A stretch of DNA of 64,000 nucleotides from Streptomyces sp. MJM8645 (GTDB lineage Bacteria > Actinomycetota > Actinomycetes > Streptomycetales > Streptomycetaceae): the NCBI RefSeq assembly GCF_001625365.1, contig NZ_LJJF01000001.1:1550001-1614000 (forward strand), read 5' to 3'. Of this stretch, positions 32,411 through 41,558 are shown piece after piece. Positions within the stretch are counted from its first letter, which is position 1. Each line of letters opens with the position of its first letter. Below the pieces are notes generated by a model. The model did no database searches. It was not told the origin of the DNA and saw nothing but the letters and a program-made list of their open reading frames with translations. Position numbers and translations under genes: made by a program.

Positions 32411-34177
32411 TTACAGGTACTGCCCCGTGTTGGCGACAGTGTCGATCGAGCGGCCGGACTCGGCGCCCTGCTTGCCGGTGACCAGCGTGCGGATGAAGAC
32501 GATCCGCTCGCCCTTCTTGCCGGAGATGCGGGCCCAGTCGTCCGGGTTGGTGGTGTTCGGGAGGTCCTCGTTCTCCTTGAACTCGTCCACGCAGGCGGCG
32601 AGCAGGTGGGAGACGCGCAGACCGCGCTGACCGTGGTCGAGGAAGTCCTTGATGGCCATCTTCTTCGCGCGGTCGACGATGTTCTGGATCATCGCGCCGG
32701 AGTTGAAGTCCTTGAAGTACAGGACCTCCTTGTCACCGTTGGCGTAGGTGACCTCCAGGAAGCGGTTCTCCTCGGTCTCGGAGTACATCCGCTCCACGAC
32801 CGACTGGATCATCGCGGCCACCGTGGTGCCCAGGGAGCCGTCGTGCTCCTTGAGGTCGTCCGGGTGGAACGGCAGCGACTCCTTGAGGTACTTGGAGAAG
32901 ATGTCCCTCGCGGCCTCGGCGTCCGGGCGCTCGATCTTGATCTTGACGTCCAGGCGGCCGGGCCGCAGGATCGCCGGGTCGATCATGTCCTCGCGGTTCG
33001 AGGCGCCGATGACGATGACGTTCTCCAGGCCCTCCACACCGTCGATCTCGGCGAGCAGCTGCGGGACGATGGTGTTCTCCACGTCCGAGCTGACGCCGGA
33101 ACCGCGGGTGCGGAACAGCGACTCCATCTCGTCGAAGAAGACGATGACGGGCGTGCCCTCGCTCGCCTTCTCCCGGGCCCGCTGGAAGACCAGGCGGATC
33201 TGCCGCTCGGTCTCGCCCACGTACTTGTTGAGCAGTTCGGGGCCCTTGATGTTGAGGAAGTAGCTCTTCCCCTGGGGGCGTCCGGTGACCTCGGCGACCT
33301 TCTTGGCCAGCGAGTTGGCGACCGCCTTGGCGATCAGCGTCTTGCCGCAGCCGGGCGGGCCGTAGAGCAGCACGCCCTTGGGCGGGCGCAGCTCGTACTC
33401 CTTGAAGAGGTCGGCGTGCAGGTAGGGCAGCTCGACCGCGTCCCGGATCAGCTCGATCTGGTTGCTCAGTCCGCCGATCTGGCGGTAGTCGATGTCCGGG
33501 ACCTCTTCGAGGACCAGCTCCTCGACCTCGGACTTCGGCACGACCTCGTACACGTAGCCGGAGCGGGGCTCCAGCAGCAGGGCGTCCCCCGCCCGGATGG
33601 TGAGCTCGCGCAGCGGTTCGGCGAGGCGCACCACCCGCTCCTCATCGGTGTGGCCGACGACCAGGGCGCGTTCGCCGTCCTCGAGGATCTCCTTGAGGGT
33701 GACGATCTCACCGATGCGCTCGAAGGCCATCGCGTCCACGATGTTGAGGGCCTCGTTGAGCATCACCTCCTGGCCGCGCCGCAGTTCGTCGAGGGCGACG
33801 TTGGGGCTGACGTTCACGCGGAGCTTGCGCCCCCCGGTGAAGATGTCGGCGGTGCCGTCCTCGTTGGCCTCGAGGAAGGTGCCGAACCCGGCCGGGGGCT
33901 GTGCCAGCCGGTCCACTTCCTCCTTGAGGGCCACGATCTGGTCGCGGGCCTCTCGCAGGGTGGAGGCGAGCCGTTCGTTCTGGGCGGACACTCCGGCCAG
34001 GTTGGTCTGGAGCTCGACGATCCGCTCTTCGAGGATCCTCGAATTGCGCGGCGAGTCGGCGAGCTTGCGGCGCAGCACAGCGATTTCCTGCTCAAGGAAC
34101 GAGACCTGAGCGGCCTCGTCGGAACCACGAGCGGGCCTGCCGGTGCTGCGGTTGTAGTCGTCATCGTGGGCTGCCAC
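32411..34177 (-). CDS. mpa: Proteasome-associated AAA ATPase (Mpa/ARC)
   Basis: Hexameric unfoldase that recognises Pup through its N-terminal coiled coil and feeds substrates into the 20S core. Coiled coil about residues 20-92 ([18 protein letters not shown]), tandem OB domains to about 220, then the AAA module with Walker A GPPGCGKT at 273-280, Walker [11 protein letters not shown] and arginine finger region [11 protein letters not shown]. The C-terminus NTGQYL ends in the Tyr-containing tail that docks on the proteasome. I start at GTG 34177, eight bases after AGGAGG; a GTG three codons upstream is too close to the ribosome site. Divergent from the ferredoxin gene. Confidence 0.96.
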   Translation of the reverse strand: MAAHDDDYNRSTGRPARGSDEAAQVSFLEQEIAVLRRKLADSPRNSRILEERIVELQTNLAGVSAQNERLASTLREARDQIVALKEEVDRLAQPPAGFGTFLEANEDGTADIFTGGRKLRVNVSPNVALDELRRGQEVMLNEALNIVDAMAFERIGEIVTLKEILEDGERALVVGHTDEERVVRLAEPLRELTIRAGDALLLEPRSGYVYEVVPKSEVEELVLEEVPDIDYRQIGGLSNQIELIRDAVELPYLHADLFKEYELRPPKGVLLYGPPGCGKTLIAKAVANSLAKKVAEVTGRPQGKSYFLNIKGPELLNKYVGETERQIRLVFQRAREKASEGTPVIVFFDEMESLFRTRGSGVSSDVENTIVPQLLAEIDGVEGLENVIVIGASNREDMIDPAILRPGRLDVKIKIERPDAEAARDIFSKYLKESLPFHPDDLKEHDGSLGTTVAAMIQSVVERMYSETEENRFLEVTYANGDKEVLYFKDFNSGAMIQNIVDRAKKMAIKDFLDHGQRGLRVSHLLAACVDEFKENEDLPNTTNPDDWARISGKKGERIVFIRTLVTGKQGAESGRSIDTVANTGQYL

Positions 34178-34462
34178 GGTCCTCACCTCCTCCGGGGAGC
34201 TGGACGCTTCCAGACCCTACCTGGGACCAGGGGTCCGTAAACCCCTAGATCAAGAAAGATGGAACGGGCGTGTCCGATCTTCGCCCCAGCGTGCTTCCCC
34301 TCTGCTAAGGGGATACCCACCGCTCACCACCCAAAGCGGGCCAGATGTATCGTCGAGCGAAGTGATATCCGATCGCGACCGGGCACCTGGGTCCGATCGT
34401 TGTACGAATGGCGGGATTGCCCCCGGAAAAGGGGCGACCCGGGACAGAAACGGCAGGGGACC

Positions 34463-34768
34463 ATGTCGGTAACCGAGCAGACGGCCACGGCGGCCGAACA
34501 GCTGGAGGTGTGGATCGACCAGGATCTGTGCACCGGCGACGGCATCTGCGTGCAGTACGCACCCGAGGTCTTCGAGCTGGACATCGACGGCCTCGCCTAC
34601 GTGAAGGGGCCGGACGACGAGCTGCGCCAGCAGCCCGGGCAGACCGCCCCGGTGCCGCTGACGATCCTTCAGGACGTGGTGGACTCGGCGAAGGAGTGCC
34701 CCGGCGACTGCATCCACGTGCGCCGGGTCACCGACCGGGTCGAGGTGTACGGGCCGGACGCGGACTGA
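34463..34768 (+). CDS. Ferredoxin (3Fe-4S/4Fe-4S type) next to mpa
   Basis: Acidic single-cluster ferredoxin of 101 residues with an N-terminal Gln/Ala leader. The cluster Cys lie in DQDLCTGDGICVQYAPEVF and AKECPGDCIHVRRV; the C-x5-C spacing, lacking the middle Cys of a CxxCxxC motif, suggests a [3Fe-4S] cluster, often the P450-partner type. The ATG at 34463 follows AGGGGA. Divergent from mpa across 285 bp. No P450 gene is nearby, so its redox partner is unknown. It converges on the hypothetical gene with 13 bp between stops. Confidence 0.88.
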   Translation: MSVTEQTATAAEQLEVWIDQDLCTGDGICVQYAPEVFELDIDGLAYVKGPDDELRQQPGQTAPVPLTILQDVVDSAKECPGDCIHVRRVTDRVEVYGPDAD

Positions 34769-34781
34769 CGCGTCCTCCCCC

Positions 34782-35387
34782 TCAGGTCTGGCTGACCGGG
34801 GCGGCGGTCTGGGAGCGTTCCCAGCCGCCGCCCTTGCGCATCCAGGTGAGGTCGAGTGAGATGTCAGGGCGGAAGCGCGGCACCTCGTCGCTCGAATACC
34901 CCTGCGCGTGACCGGTGATGGCGCCGTCGGAGCGCAGCGCGAGCCGGCCGAGGGTGAGGTTCTCGCGCTCGGAGAGGAGCGTGGCCAGCACCACCGGGCG
35001 CTCGCCCGGGCCGAAGCCGAGCAGGTAGACGGCGTCCGGCGGCGTGCCGTTCTCGGCCGCGCAGTGCGCGGCGACGACCGTGCCGGGCCGCCCGTCGCCC
35101 AGGTCGGCCGGCATGCTGATGGCCGTCGCGACCGGGAACGGGCCGCAGTCGAGCGGAAGTTGGGCCTTGGCCGGGTCGGGGGCGGCGCTCGCCCCGAGGG
35201 CCTTGGGAGTGCCGTGCAGGGGCACCGGGGTGCCGGTCGCGGGGCCGGCGGCGAGGGCCGAGGCCACCACCGCGCCGCAGCCGGCCAGGGCCAGGGCCCA
35301 GTGCCAGGGGGCGGTGCGCGCGTGCCCGGGCCCGGTGCGGCCCCGCGGTGTCTGCTGTCCAGCCGTCGTCCCGACCGCGGTCTCCAC
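34782..35387 (-). CDS. Secreted or membrane-anchored hypothetical protein
   Basis: A 201-residue protein with an Arg/Thr-rich start, one hydrophobic segment (WHWALALAGCGAVVASALAAG), then an extracytoplasmic domain of about 120 residues containing LDCGPFPVATAISMPADLGD, VVAAHCAAENGTPPDAVYLLG and LSERENLTLGRLAL, ending RSQTAAPVSQT. Two Cys in the domain could form a disulfide. I do not recognise a family. Start GTG 35387 is seven bases after AGGGG; the open frame extends upstream into trmI, which I reject. Confidence 0.7.
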   Translation of the reverse strand: METAVGTTAGQQTPRGRTGPGHARTAPWHWALALAGCGAVVASALAAGPATGTPVPLHGTPKALGASAAPDPAKAQLPLDCGPFPVATAISMPADLGDGRPGTVVAAHCAAENGTPPDAVYLLGFGPGERPVVLATLLSERENLTLGRLALRSDGAITGHAQGYSSDEVPRFRPDISLDLTWMRKGGGWERSQTAAPVSQT

Positions 35388-35465
35388 CAGGCGTCCCCTC
35401 CAGTGCTCCCAGGAGCTGGTCTGCGTGCGCGAGCATCGTCCCACACGCCGACGGCCGAAATGCCG

Positions 35466-35497
35466 AGGGGTGGCACGAGCAGGCTCGTACCACCCCT
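35466..35497 (-). terminator. Terminator of trmI
   Basis: AGGGGTGG/CCACCCCT (8 bp), one C-A mismatch, then ACGAG/CTCGT (5 bp) around a 4-base loop. It starts 15 bases after the trmI stop. Confidence 0.75.
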
Positions 35498-35512
35498 GGG
35501 AAGCGATCCCGG

Positions 35513-36472
35513 TCAGCCCAGGTCGGGCTGCTCGGTCTCGACGGCGCGGGCGGCGGCACGGGCCGCGGCGCGCTCCCGCAGAGTCGACTCCGAGCCCCCG
35601 TTGTCGTAGTCCTCGCCGTACGCGCCCTTGGCCGGGCGGCGGCGGCGCAGCGGCGGCTCGACGCCGTCGGCGAGGCGGCGGGCGGTGAGCAGGAAGCCGG
35701 TGTGGCCGATCATCCGGTGGTCCGGGCGGACGGCCAGGCCCTCCAGGTGCCAGGTGCGGACCATGGTCTCCCAAGCCTGCGGCTCGGTGAAGGTGCCGTG
35801 GTCGCGCAGTGCCTCGACGGTCTTGGACATCTGCGTGGTGGTGGCCACGTAGCAGCAGATCAGGCCGCCGGGGACGAGCGCCTTGGAGGCGACGTCCAGG
35901 CACTCCCAGGGGGCGAGCATGTCGAGGATGACGCGGTCGACGTCGGCCTCGACCAGGTTGTCCTGGAGGTCGCCGACGGTGAGCTTCCACGCCGGGTGCG
36001 GCCCGCCGAAGTAGCGCTCGACGTTGCCCTTGGCGATGTCGGCGAAGTCCTGCCGGCGCTCGTACGAGGCCAGCATGCCGGTGTCGCCGACGGCGCGCAG
36101 CAGGTAGGTGGAGAGCGCGCCCGAGCCGACACCGGCCTCGACGACGCGGGCGCCGGCGAAGATGTCGGCCATGGCCAGGATCTGCCCCGCGTCCTTGGGG
36201 TAGATCACGGCGGCGCCGCGCGGCATGGACAGGACGTAGTCGGGGAGCAGGGGGCGCAGCGCGAGGTACGGGACGTTCCCCGTGGTGCGCACGACCGTGC
36301 CCTCGGGGGCGCCGATCAGCTCGTCGTGCGGGAACGCACCCTTGTGGGTGTGGAACTGGTTCCCGGCCTGGAGCGTGAACGTGTAGTGGCGGCCCTTGGG
36401 GTCGGTCAGCTGGACCTGGTCCCCGACCTGGAAGGGCCCGCGTCGGCGGGTGGCACCGGTCGGTTCGGACAT
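35513..36472 (-). CDS. trmI: tRNA (adenine-58-N1)-methyltransferase TrmI
   Basis: SAM-dependent methyltransferase making m1A58 in the T-loop of tRNA. The 319-residue protein has the N-terminal beta domain (GDQVQLTDPKGRHYTFTL), the SAM loop VVEAGVGSGALSTYLLRAV, VILDMLAPWECLDVASKAL (motif IV) and VATTTQMSKTVEAL. A basic Ala/Arg-rich tail follows residue 285. In actinobacteria this gene sits close to the proteasome operon, as here. Start ATG at 36472. Confidence 0.95.
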   Translation of the reverse strand: MSEPTGATRRRGPFQVGDQVQLTDPKGRHYTFTLQAGNQFHTHKGAFPHDELIGAPEGTVVRTTGNVPYLALRPLLPDYVLSMPRGAAVIYPKDAGQILAMADIFAGARVVEAGVGSGALSTYLLRAVGDTGMLASYERRQDFADIAKGNVERYFGGPHPAWKLTVGDLQDNLVEADVDRVILDMLAPWECLDVASKALVPGGLICCYVATTTQMSKTVEALRDHGTFTEPQAWETMVRTWHLEGLAVRPDHRMIGHTGFLLTARRLADGVEPPLRRRRPAKGAYGEDYDNGGSESTLRERAAARAAARAVETEQPDLG

Positions 36473-36517
36473 GCGGTCAATCCTAAGGGAAGCGGACGGT
36501 CCGCCCGACCAGAGTGA

Positions 36518-37738
36518 TCACCGGCCGGCGACGGCGGCGGTGAGGCGCTGCTCGATGTCGGTGAGCGCGGCGACGCCGAACACCCGGCCGTCCGCCTCGA
36601 CCACCAGGTACTCCCCGGCCGGGGTGGCCTGGACGGCGCGCAGCAGGTCCTCGCCGCCGAGGTCGGCGTCCAGCCGCAGGCCGGGTTCGAGGTCGCGGGC
36701 GAGCGGGCCGACGGCGACCCACGGGCGGCGGTGCTCGGGCACCGCGCGGACGGCGGACTCGCGGACGATGCCGATCGGGTCGCCCCGGCCGTCCACCACC
36801 ACGACCGCGCCGGCCTGGGCCTCGCGGGCCCGGCGCAGCGCCTCGCCGAGCGGGGTGTCGGCGGTGACCTCGACGGTCCGGCGGGCGAGCTCGCGCAGCC
36901 GCAGGCCGGGCAGCACCTCCTTGAGCCGGGCGTTGCGCAGGCTCCCGGTGGCGCCGTTCCAGATGATCGCGGCGAGGACGGCGGCCAGCACCGCGTCCAC
37001 CAGGGTGTCGGTCGTGGTGCGCTCGATCCCGCGGGCGGCGCTGAACAGCGGCAGGCCGATCAGCACCACGACGGCCAGTGCCCGGCCGACCCAGGCGGCG
37101 GCGACCGTGCCGGTCATCGCCTTGCCGCTGATCGCCCAGACGACCGCGCGCAGCATCCGGCCGCCGTCCAGCGGCAGGCCGGGCAGCAGGTTGAACGCGG
37201 CGACGACCAGGTTGGAGACCATCAGCCCGGTGAGCAGCACCCCGGGCACCGTGGAGAGCTCCACGGCCTGCATCGCGAGGTAGAACACGCCGCCGAGCAC
37301 CAGCGAGAGCAGCGGGCCGACGAAGGCCAGCCAGAACTCGCGCCACGGGCTCTCGGCCTCGTTCTCGATCTCGGAGACGCCGCCGAAGAACTGGAGCTGG
37401 ATCCGCCGTACACCGAGCCTGTAGCGCAGCGCGACCAGGGTGTGAGCGAGCTCGTGCACCAGGACGGAGGCGTAGAAGGCGACCGCGAAGAAGAATGCGA
37501 GCAGGTAGCGGGCGGCGCCGAGGTCCGGCAGGACGTCGCCGAGCTGGCCGCCGAACACCCAGGTGATCAGCGCGGCGATGACGAACCAGGAGGGGGTCAC
37601 GTAGATGGGCACGCCGAAGGGGCGGCCCACCAGGAGGCCGCTGCCGCGCTCGGGCGGCCTGGGCGGTCGCCCTGCCGGGCGGCCGCCGTCGTCCTGCGGT
37701 GGCTGGTCGGAGGTCTGCTGCCCCCTGCTGTCGCTCAC
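36518..37738 (-). CDS. Site-2 protease family metalloprotease (M50) with CBS domains
   Basis: Intramembrane zinc protease of 406 residues. The active-site motif is H95-E-L-A-H99 in SVLVHELAHTLVAL, and the third ligand lies in NLLPGLPLDGGRML. Several membrane helices flank it. The C-terminal third is cytoplasmic with a CBS pair (VEVTADTPLGEALRRAR, VVVDGRGDPIGIVRESAV), likely sensing a nucleotide. It resembles mycobacterial Rip-type paralogues with CBS domains. The substrate, perhaps an anti-sigma factor, is unknown. It lies 45 bp upstream of trmI, so the two may be co-transcribed. Divergent from the nuclease gene. Confidence 0.9.
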   Translation of the reverse strand: MSDSRGQQTSDQPPQDDGGRPAGRPPRPPERGSGLLVGRPFGVPIYVTPSWFVIAALITWVFGGQLGDVLPDLGAARYLLAFFFAVAFYASVLVHELAHTLVALRYRLGVRRIQLQFFGGVSEIENEAESPWREFWLAFVGPLLSLVLGGVFYLAMQAVELSTVPGVLLTGLMVSNLVVAAFNLLPGLPLDGGRMLRAVVWAISGKAMTGTVAAAWVGRALAVVVLIGLPLFSAARGIERTTTDTLVDAVLAAVLAAIIWNGATGSLRNARLKEVLPGLRLRELARRTVEVTADTPLGEALRRAREAQAGAVVVVDGRGDPIGIVRESAVRAVPEHRRPWVAVGPLARDLEPGLRLDADLGGEDLLRAVQATPAGEYLVVEADGRVFGVAALTDIEQRLTAAVAGR

Positions 37739-37906
37739 CGTGATCCCTTCGGTCGTCTGCCCCGTCGTGCCCCGGTGCGCCCACGCTACGTGATCGCGGC
37801 CCTCCGGTGGCGTGCGGCCCTCTGTCAGGCTTCATACCCACTGTGCCGCGCGGTGTGGCAGCACCGTGGCAGCAGGATGACAGCGAAGGGCAATAGGGTC
37901 GGAGGC

Positions 37907-38815
37907 ATGCAGCAGACCGACACCACCAGCGCCGCCGGGGCCCCGGCGCGCCCGGCGGCGCCCCCGACCGGCCTGTCCCCGTCCCGGGCGGGGGACTTCC
38001 TGACCTGTCCCCTGCTGTACCGGCTGCGGGTGATCGACCGGCTGCCCGAGCCGCCGAGCGCGGCGGCGACCAGGGGCACGCTGGTGCACGCGGTGCTGGA
38101 GCGGCTCTTCGACAGCCCCGCGACCGAGCGGACGCCGGAGCGGGCGCTGGGCCTGCTGCGCCCGCAGTGGGAGCGGCTGCTGGGCGAGCGCCCGGAGCTG
38201 GGCTCGCTGTTCCCGGACGATCCGGACGGCGCGGCGCTCGCCCGCTGGCTGGCGGACGCCGAGAAGCTGGTCGGCCAGTGGTTCCGGCTGGAGGACCCGA
38301 CCCGGCTGCACCCGGTGGAGCGCGAGCTGTACGTGGAGACGGCCCTGGAGTCGGGGCTGCTGCTGCGCGGCTACATCGACCGGGTGGACGTCGCCCCGAG
38401 CGGCGAGGTCCGGCTGGTGGACTACAAGACCGGCCGGGCGCCCTCGCGGGACTTCGAGGGCAAGGCGATGTTCCAGATGAAGTTCTACGCGCTCGTGGTG
38501 TGGCGCTGGAAGGGCGTCGTCCCCAAGCGGCTCCAGCTGGTCTACCTCGGCGGGGGCGGGGACGTGGTCAGCTACGACCCGGACGAGGCCGACCTGCTCG
38601 CGGTGGAGCGCAAGCTGCGGGCGCTCTGGGAGCGGATCACCCACGCGGTGGCCACCGGGGAGTTCCCGGCGACCCGCAACCGCCTCTGCGACTGGTGCGA
38701 CCACCAGGCCAGTTGCCCGGAGTTCGGCGGCACTCCCCCGCCGTACCCGCTGCCGCTGTCGCGTACGTCTGACGAAGACGATCCCACGGGGGATCAGATG
38801 AGCAAGGAGTCCTAG
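37907..38815 (+). CDS. RecB-like PD-(D/E)XK nuclease with four-Cys Fe-S cluster
   Basis: Stand-alone exonuclease-like protein of 302 residues, not fused to a helicase. The nuclease core shows RGTLVHAVLERLF, GYIDRVDVAPSGEVRLVDYKTG (split: GYIDRVD and LVDYKTG) and the QMKFYALVVWRWKG helix. Cys34, Cys261, Cys264 and Cys270 match the AddB/Cas4-type [4Fe-4S] spacing, one Cys near the N-terminus and CDWCDHQASC near the end. The ATG has GGAGG immediately upstream. Its stop overlaps the response-regulator GTG (TAGTG). Role probably in DNA repair; Cas4 is excluded as no CRISPR genes are near. Confidence 0.9.
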   Translation: MQQTDTTSAAGAPARPAAPPTGLSPSRAGDFLTCPLLYRLRVIDRLPEPPSAAATRGTLVHAVLERLFDSPATERTPERALGLLRPQWERLLGERPELGSLFPDDPDGAALARWLADAEKLVGQWFRLEDPTRLHPVERELYVETALESGLLLRGYIDRVDVAPSGEVRLVDYKTGRAPSRDFEGKAMFQMKFYALVVWRWKGVVPKRLQLVYLGGGGDVVSYDPDEADLLAVERKLRALWERITHAVATGEFPATRNRLCDWCDHQASCPEFGGTPPPYPLPLSRTSDEDDPTGDQMSKES

Positions 38816-39486
38816 TGACGATCCGAGTGCTGCTGGTCGACGACCAGCCGCTGCTGCGCACCGGTTTCCGGATGATCCTGGAGGCCGAGTCCGACCTGGT
38901 GGTGGTCGGTGAGGCCGGCGACGGTCAGCAGGCGCTGGACCAGGTGCGGGCGCTGCAGCCCGACGTGGTGCTGATGGACATCCGGATGCCCAGGATGGAC
39001 GGCGTCGAGGCGACCCGCAGGATCGCCGGCCCCGGGCGGGACGGCCCGGCCAAGGTGCTGGTGCTGACCACCTTCGACCTGGACGAGTACGTGGTGGAGG
39101 CGCTGCGCGCGGGCGCCAGCGGCTTCCTGCTGAAGGACGTCCCGGCGGAGGAACTGGTGCAGGCGATCCGGGTGGTGGCGGACGGCGCGGCGATGCTGGC
39201 GCCGAGCATCACCCGCCGGCTGCTGGACATGTACGCCACCAAGCTGCCCTCGGGCGAGGAGGCGCCGCCGCAGGCGCTGAGCGCGCTGACCGAGCGTGAG
39301 CTGGAGGTGCTGAAGCTGGTGGCGCGCGGGCTCTCGAACGCGGAGATCGCGGCCGAACTGTTCGTCAGCGAGACCACCGTGAAGACGCACGTCGGCCATG
39401 TGCTGACCAAGCTCCAGCTGCGCGACCGGGTGCAGGCGGCGGTGTACGCGTACGAGAGCGGGCTGGTGCGCCCGGGCGCCCTGTAG
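38815..39486 (+). CDS. NarL/LuxR-type response regulator without adjacent kinase
   Basis: Response regulator of 223 residues. Receiver residues: VLLVDDQPLLRTGFR, phospho-Asp in DVVLMDIRMPRMDG, Lys in FLLKDVPAEEL. The C-terminal HTH is LTERELEVLKLVARGLSNAE with TTVKTHVGHVLTKLQL. The GTG overlaps the nuclease TAG, with AAGGAG inside the nuclease gene, so both are made from one mRNA. No histidine kinase gene adjoins it, so its sensor must be elsewhere, or it responds without one. Followed by a strong bidirectional terminator. Confidence 0.92.
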   Translation: MTIRVLLVDDQPLLRTGFRMILEAESDLVVVGEAGDGQQALDQVRALQPDVVLMDIRMPRMDGVEATRRIAGPGRDGPAKVLVLTTFDLDEYVVEALRAGASGFLLKDVPAEELVQAIRVVADGAAMLAPSITRRLLDMYATKLPSGEEAPPQALSALTERELEVLKLVARGLSNAEIAAELFVSETTVKTHVGHVLTKLQLRDRVQAAVYAYESGLVRPGAL

Positions 39487-39507
39487 GCCCTGTCCGGCCG
39501 AACGTGC

Positions 39508-39561
39508 CGGCGGCCCGCCCGCCTTCCCCGTGCACCCAGGGGGAAGGCGGGCGGGCCGCCG
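39508..39561. terminator. Strong bidirectional terminator between convergent units
   Basis: Arms 39508-39529 and 39540-39561 are perfect 22-bp complements with a 10-base loop. It lies between the stops of the response regulator (+) and the peptide-binding lipoprotein (-). Confidence 0.88.
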
Positions 39562-39585
39562 TGTTGAGGGGTGTCGTCCGGTCGC

Positions 39586-41205
39586 CTACTTGCCGGCGCT
39601 GCGGCTGATCTCCCAGAAGCGGAACACGCCGGTGGTGTCGATGGTCGACTCGACGCCGGTGATGTACGAACGCGACGCGAAGAAGCCCTTGTTCTGGTAC
39701 AGCGGGATGAGCGGCGCGTTCTCGGCGACGATCTGCTGGATCTGGGCGTAGCCGGCCACCGCGGCGCTGCGGTCGGCCTGCTTGAGGCCGTCCGGCACCA
39801 GCTTCTGGCTGATCCGCGGGTCGTCCCAGCCGTGGTGGTAGGCGCCGCCGTCGATGAGCAGCGGGGCGATGTAGTTGTCCGGGTCCGGGTAGTCGGCGAA
39901 CCAGCCGATGAGGTACGCCTGGTAGCGGCCCTCGGACCAGCCGGACCGGTACTTGTCCCAGTCCGGCTCCGTCTGGACGGTCACCTGGAACAGGCCGCCG
40001 GCCTCCAGCTGCTTCTTCAGGGTCTCGGGCTCGGCGCTGCCGGCCCGCGAGCGCGACCAGGTGAGGGTGAGCTTGACCGGGAGCTGGACCTTGGCGTCGG
40101 TGAGGATCTTCTTGGCCTTGCCGCTGTCCTGGTCGCCGTAGCGGTCGAAGAAGGCCGTGGTGTGGCCGGTGACGCCGGCCGGGACCATCGCGTACAGCGG
40201 CTGGACGGTCCGGGCGAAGACGTCGCGGGCGAGCGACTTGCGGTCGAGCAGCTGGGCGGCGGCCTGGCGGACGGCGACGTTGCCGGCGACCGGGTCCTTG
40301 GTGTTGAAGACCAGCGAGCGGGTGTCGTTGCTGTCGCCCTCGACGACCTGGAGGTCGGTCTTGCCGCCCTGCTGGTCGGAGTGCATCTGGGCGGCGGTGT
40401 TCGGGTCCAGGCTGTTGTCGGTGAGGTCGACGTCGCCCTTGTCCAGCGCGGCCTTCAGGTCGGCGGGCTTGTCGAAGTACCGGACGGTGAACTTGCTGTT
40501 CCGGAGCTTGGCCTCGCCGTTGTACTTGTCGTTGGGCACCAGGACGACCTTGCCCAGCTGCTTGGCGGTGTCGCCGTTGCCGCCCATGACCTCGACCGTC
40601 TCGAAGCGGTACGGGCCGGAGCCGATCAGCTTGTCGTTGGGGACGACCTTGTCGACCGGGTAGGCCTGGTGGTCGAGGATGGCGCCGGCCGGGCCGGCCA
40701 GCTTGGCCGGCAGGGTGGCGTCGGGCGTGGAGAGGTGGAAGACCACCTCGGTGTCACCCTTGGCCTCGACGCTCCTGATCGAGGAGAGCAGGGGGGCCGC
40801 GCCGTTCTGGTCGTTGATCTTCTTGGTGCGCTCGATCGAGAACACCACGTCGGCGGCGGTCAGCGGGTGGCCGTTGGAGAACTTCAGGCCGGTCCGCATG
40901 GTGCAGTGGTACTGGGTGGCGTCGCCCGCGGTGAACTCGCAGGACTGCGCGGCGTCCGGGGAGGGGGCGCTGGAGGCGGCCGGGAAGGTGAGCAGCGACT
41001 GGAAGGTGTTGCGCAGCAGCAGCCAGGAGCCGGAGTCGTAGGCGGCGGCCGGGTCCAGCACGCCGGTGAGCTGGGTGGTGCCCATGACGATCGCCTTGCC
41101 GCCGTCCCCCTTGACGGCGTCGGTGACCGATCCGCAGCCGGCCGCCGTCACGGCGACAAGACCGGCGCAGCCGAGTACTGCCAGGCGTTCAGCTGAAGTC
41201 TTCAC
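39586..41205 (-). CDS. Peptide-type ABC transporter substrate-binding lipoprotein
   Basis: SBP_bac_5 family binding protein of 539 residues. Signal peptide VKTSAERLAVLGCAGLVAVT ends in the lipobox TAAGC. Body features include MRTGLKFSNGHPLTAADVVF, the family signature, and VRQAAAQLLDRKSLARDVF. GTG at 41205 lies eight bases after AAGGA. No permease or ATPase genes adjoin it, so it is an orphan binding protein that must share a transporter, perhaps the one at the left edge of the window. It ends at a strong terminator shared with the response regulator. Confidence 0.9.
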   Translation of the reverse strand: MKTSAERLAVLGCAGLVAVTAAGCGSVTDAVKGDGGKAIVMGTTQLTGVLDPAAAYDSGSWLLLRNTFQSLLTFPAASSAPSPDAAQSCEFTAGDATQYHCTMRTGLKFSNGHPLTAADVVFSIERTKKINDQNGAAPLLSSIRSVEAKGDTEVVFHLSTPDATLPAKLAGPAGAILDHQAYPVDKVVPNDKLIGSGPYRFETVEVMGGNGDTAKQLGKVVLVPNDKYNGEAKLRNSKFTVRYFDKPADLKAALDKGDVDLTDNSLDPNTAAQMHSDQQGGKTDLQVVEGDSNDTRSLVFNTKDPVAGNVAVRQAAAQLLDRKSLARDVFARTVQPLYAMVPAGVTGHTTAFFDRYGDQDSGKAKKILTDAKVQLPVKLTLTWSRSRAGSAEPETLKKQLEAGGLFQVTVQTEPDWDKYRSGWSEGRYQAYLIGWFADYPDPDNYIAPLLIDGGAYHHGWDDPRISQKLVPDGLKQADRSAAVAGYAQIQQIVAENAPLIPLYQNKGFFASRSYITGVESTIDTTGVFRFWEISRSAGK

Positions 41206-41558
41206 GGGGCGCGTCCTTCTGGGTGCGGTCCGACCGGGGCCGGCGGCCCGCGTCGAGGGCGCTCCGGGTGCGGAAGGCGTGCGCGGGCCTGACGCCCGTA
41301 CGACCGCGGGCGGGACGGGGTTGCCCGTCGTCGGCGGTGGCAGGGCGCGAGGGAGGGGAACGAACTGGAGTAGCGTGCCATATCGAACACGCACGACCGA
41401 TACCCGTGCAGATGACGTTTGGGACACGGTGGTTGAGGGCATCGCGAAACACCCGACGAGTTGTCAGGCAATGCCCTTTTTCTCCCCGGGCGGGCGTCGG
41501 CGGCGGCCGGATCCGGCCGCTTACCGGCGAGTAGGCCACCCTCGCAATGAGATGACAA
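41206..41558. other. Intergenic region between the HAD gene and the orphan binding protein
   Basis: About 353 bp without a gene. It contains a palindrome at 41503-41520, probably ending the HAD unit, an AT-richer tract at 41375-41480, where the promoter for the binding protein is most likely, and a GC-rich leader. No clear -10/-35 pair was identified. Confidence 0.55.
41503..41520 (-). terminator. Palindrome after the HAD phosphatase gene
   Basis: An 18-bp perfect palindrome (GCGGCC, GGATCC, GGCCGC) starting 38 bases after the stop codon. It could fold as a 6-bp stem and end transcription, but it is weak compared with others in the window. Confidence 0.4.

Noticed and set aside
37907-38815. 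Cas4 of a CRISPR system
   Set aside because: Cys spacing is compatible, but there are no other cas genes or repeats, and the gene is coupled to a response regulator.
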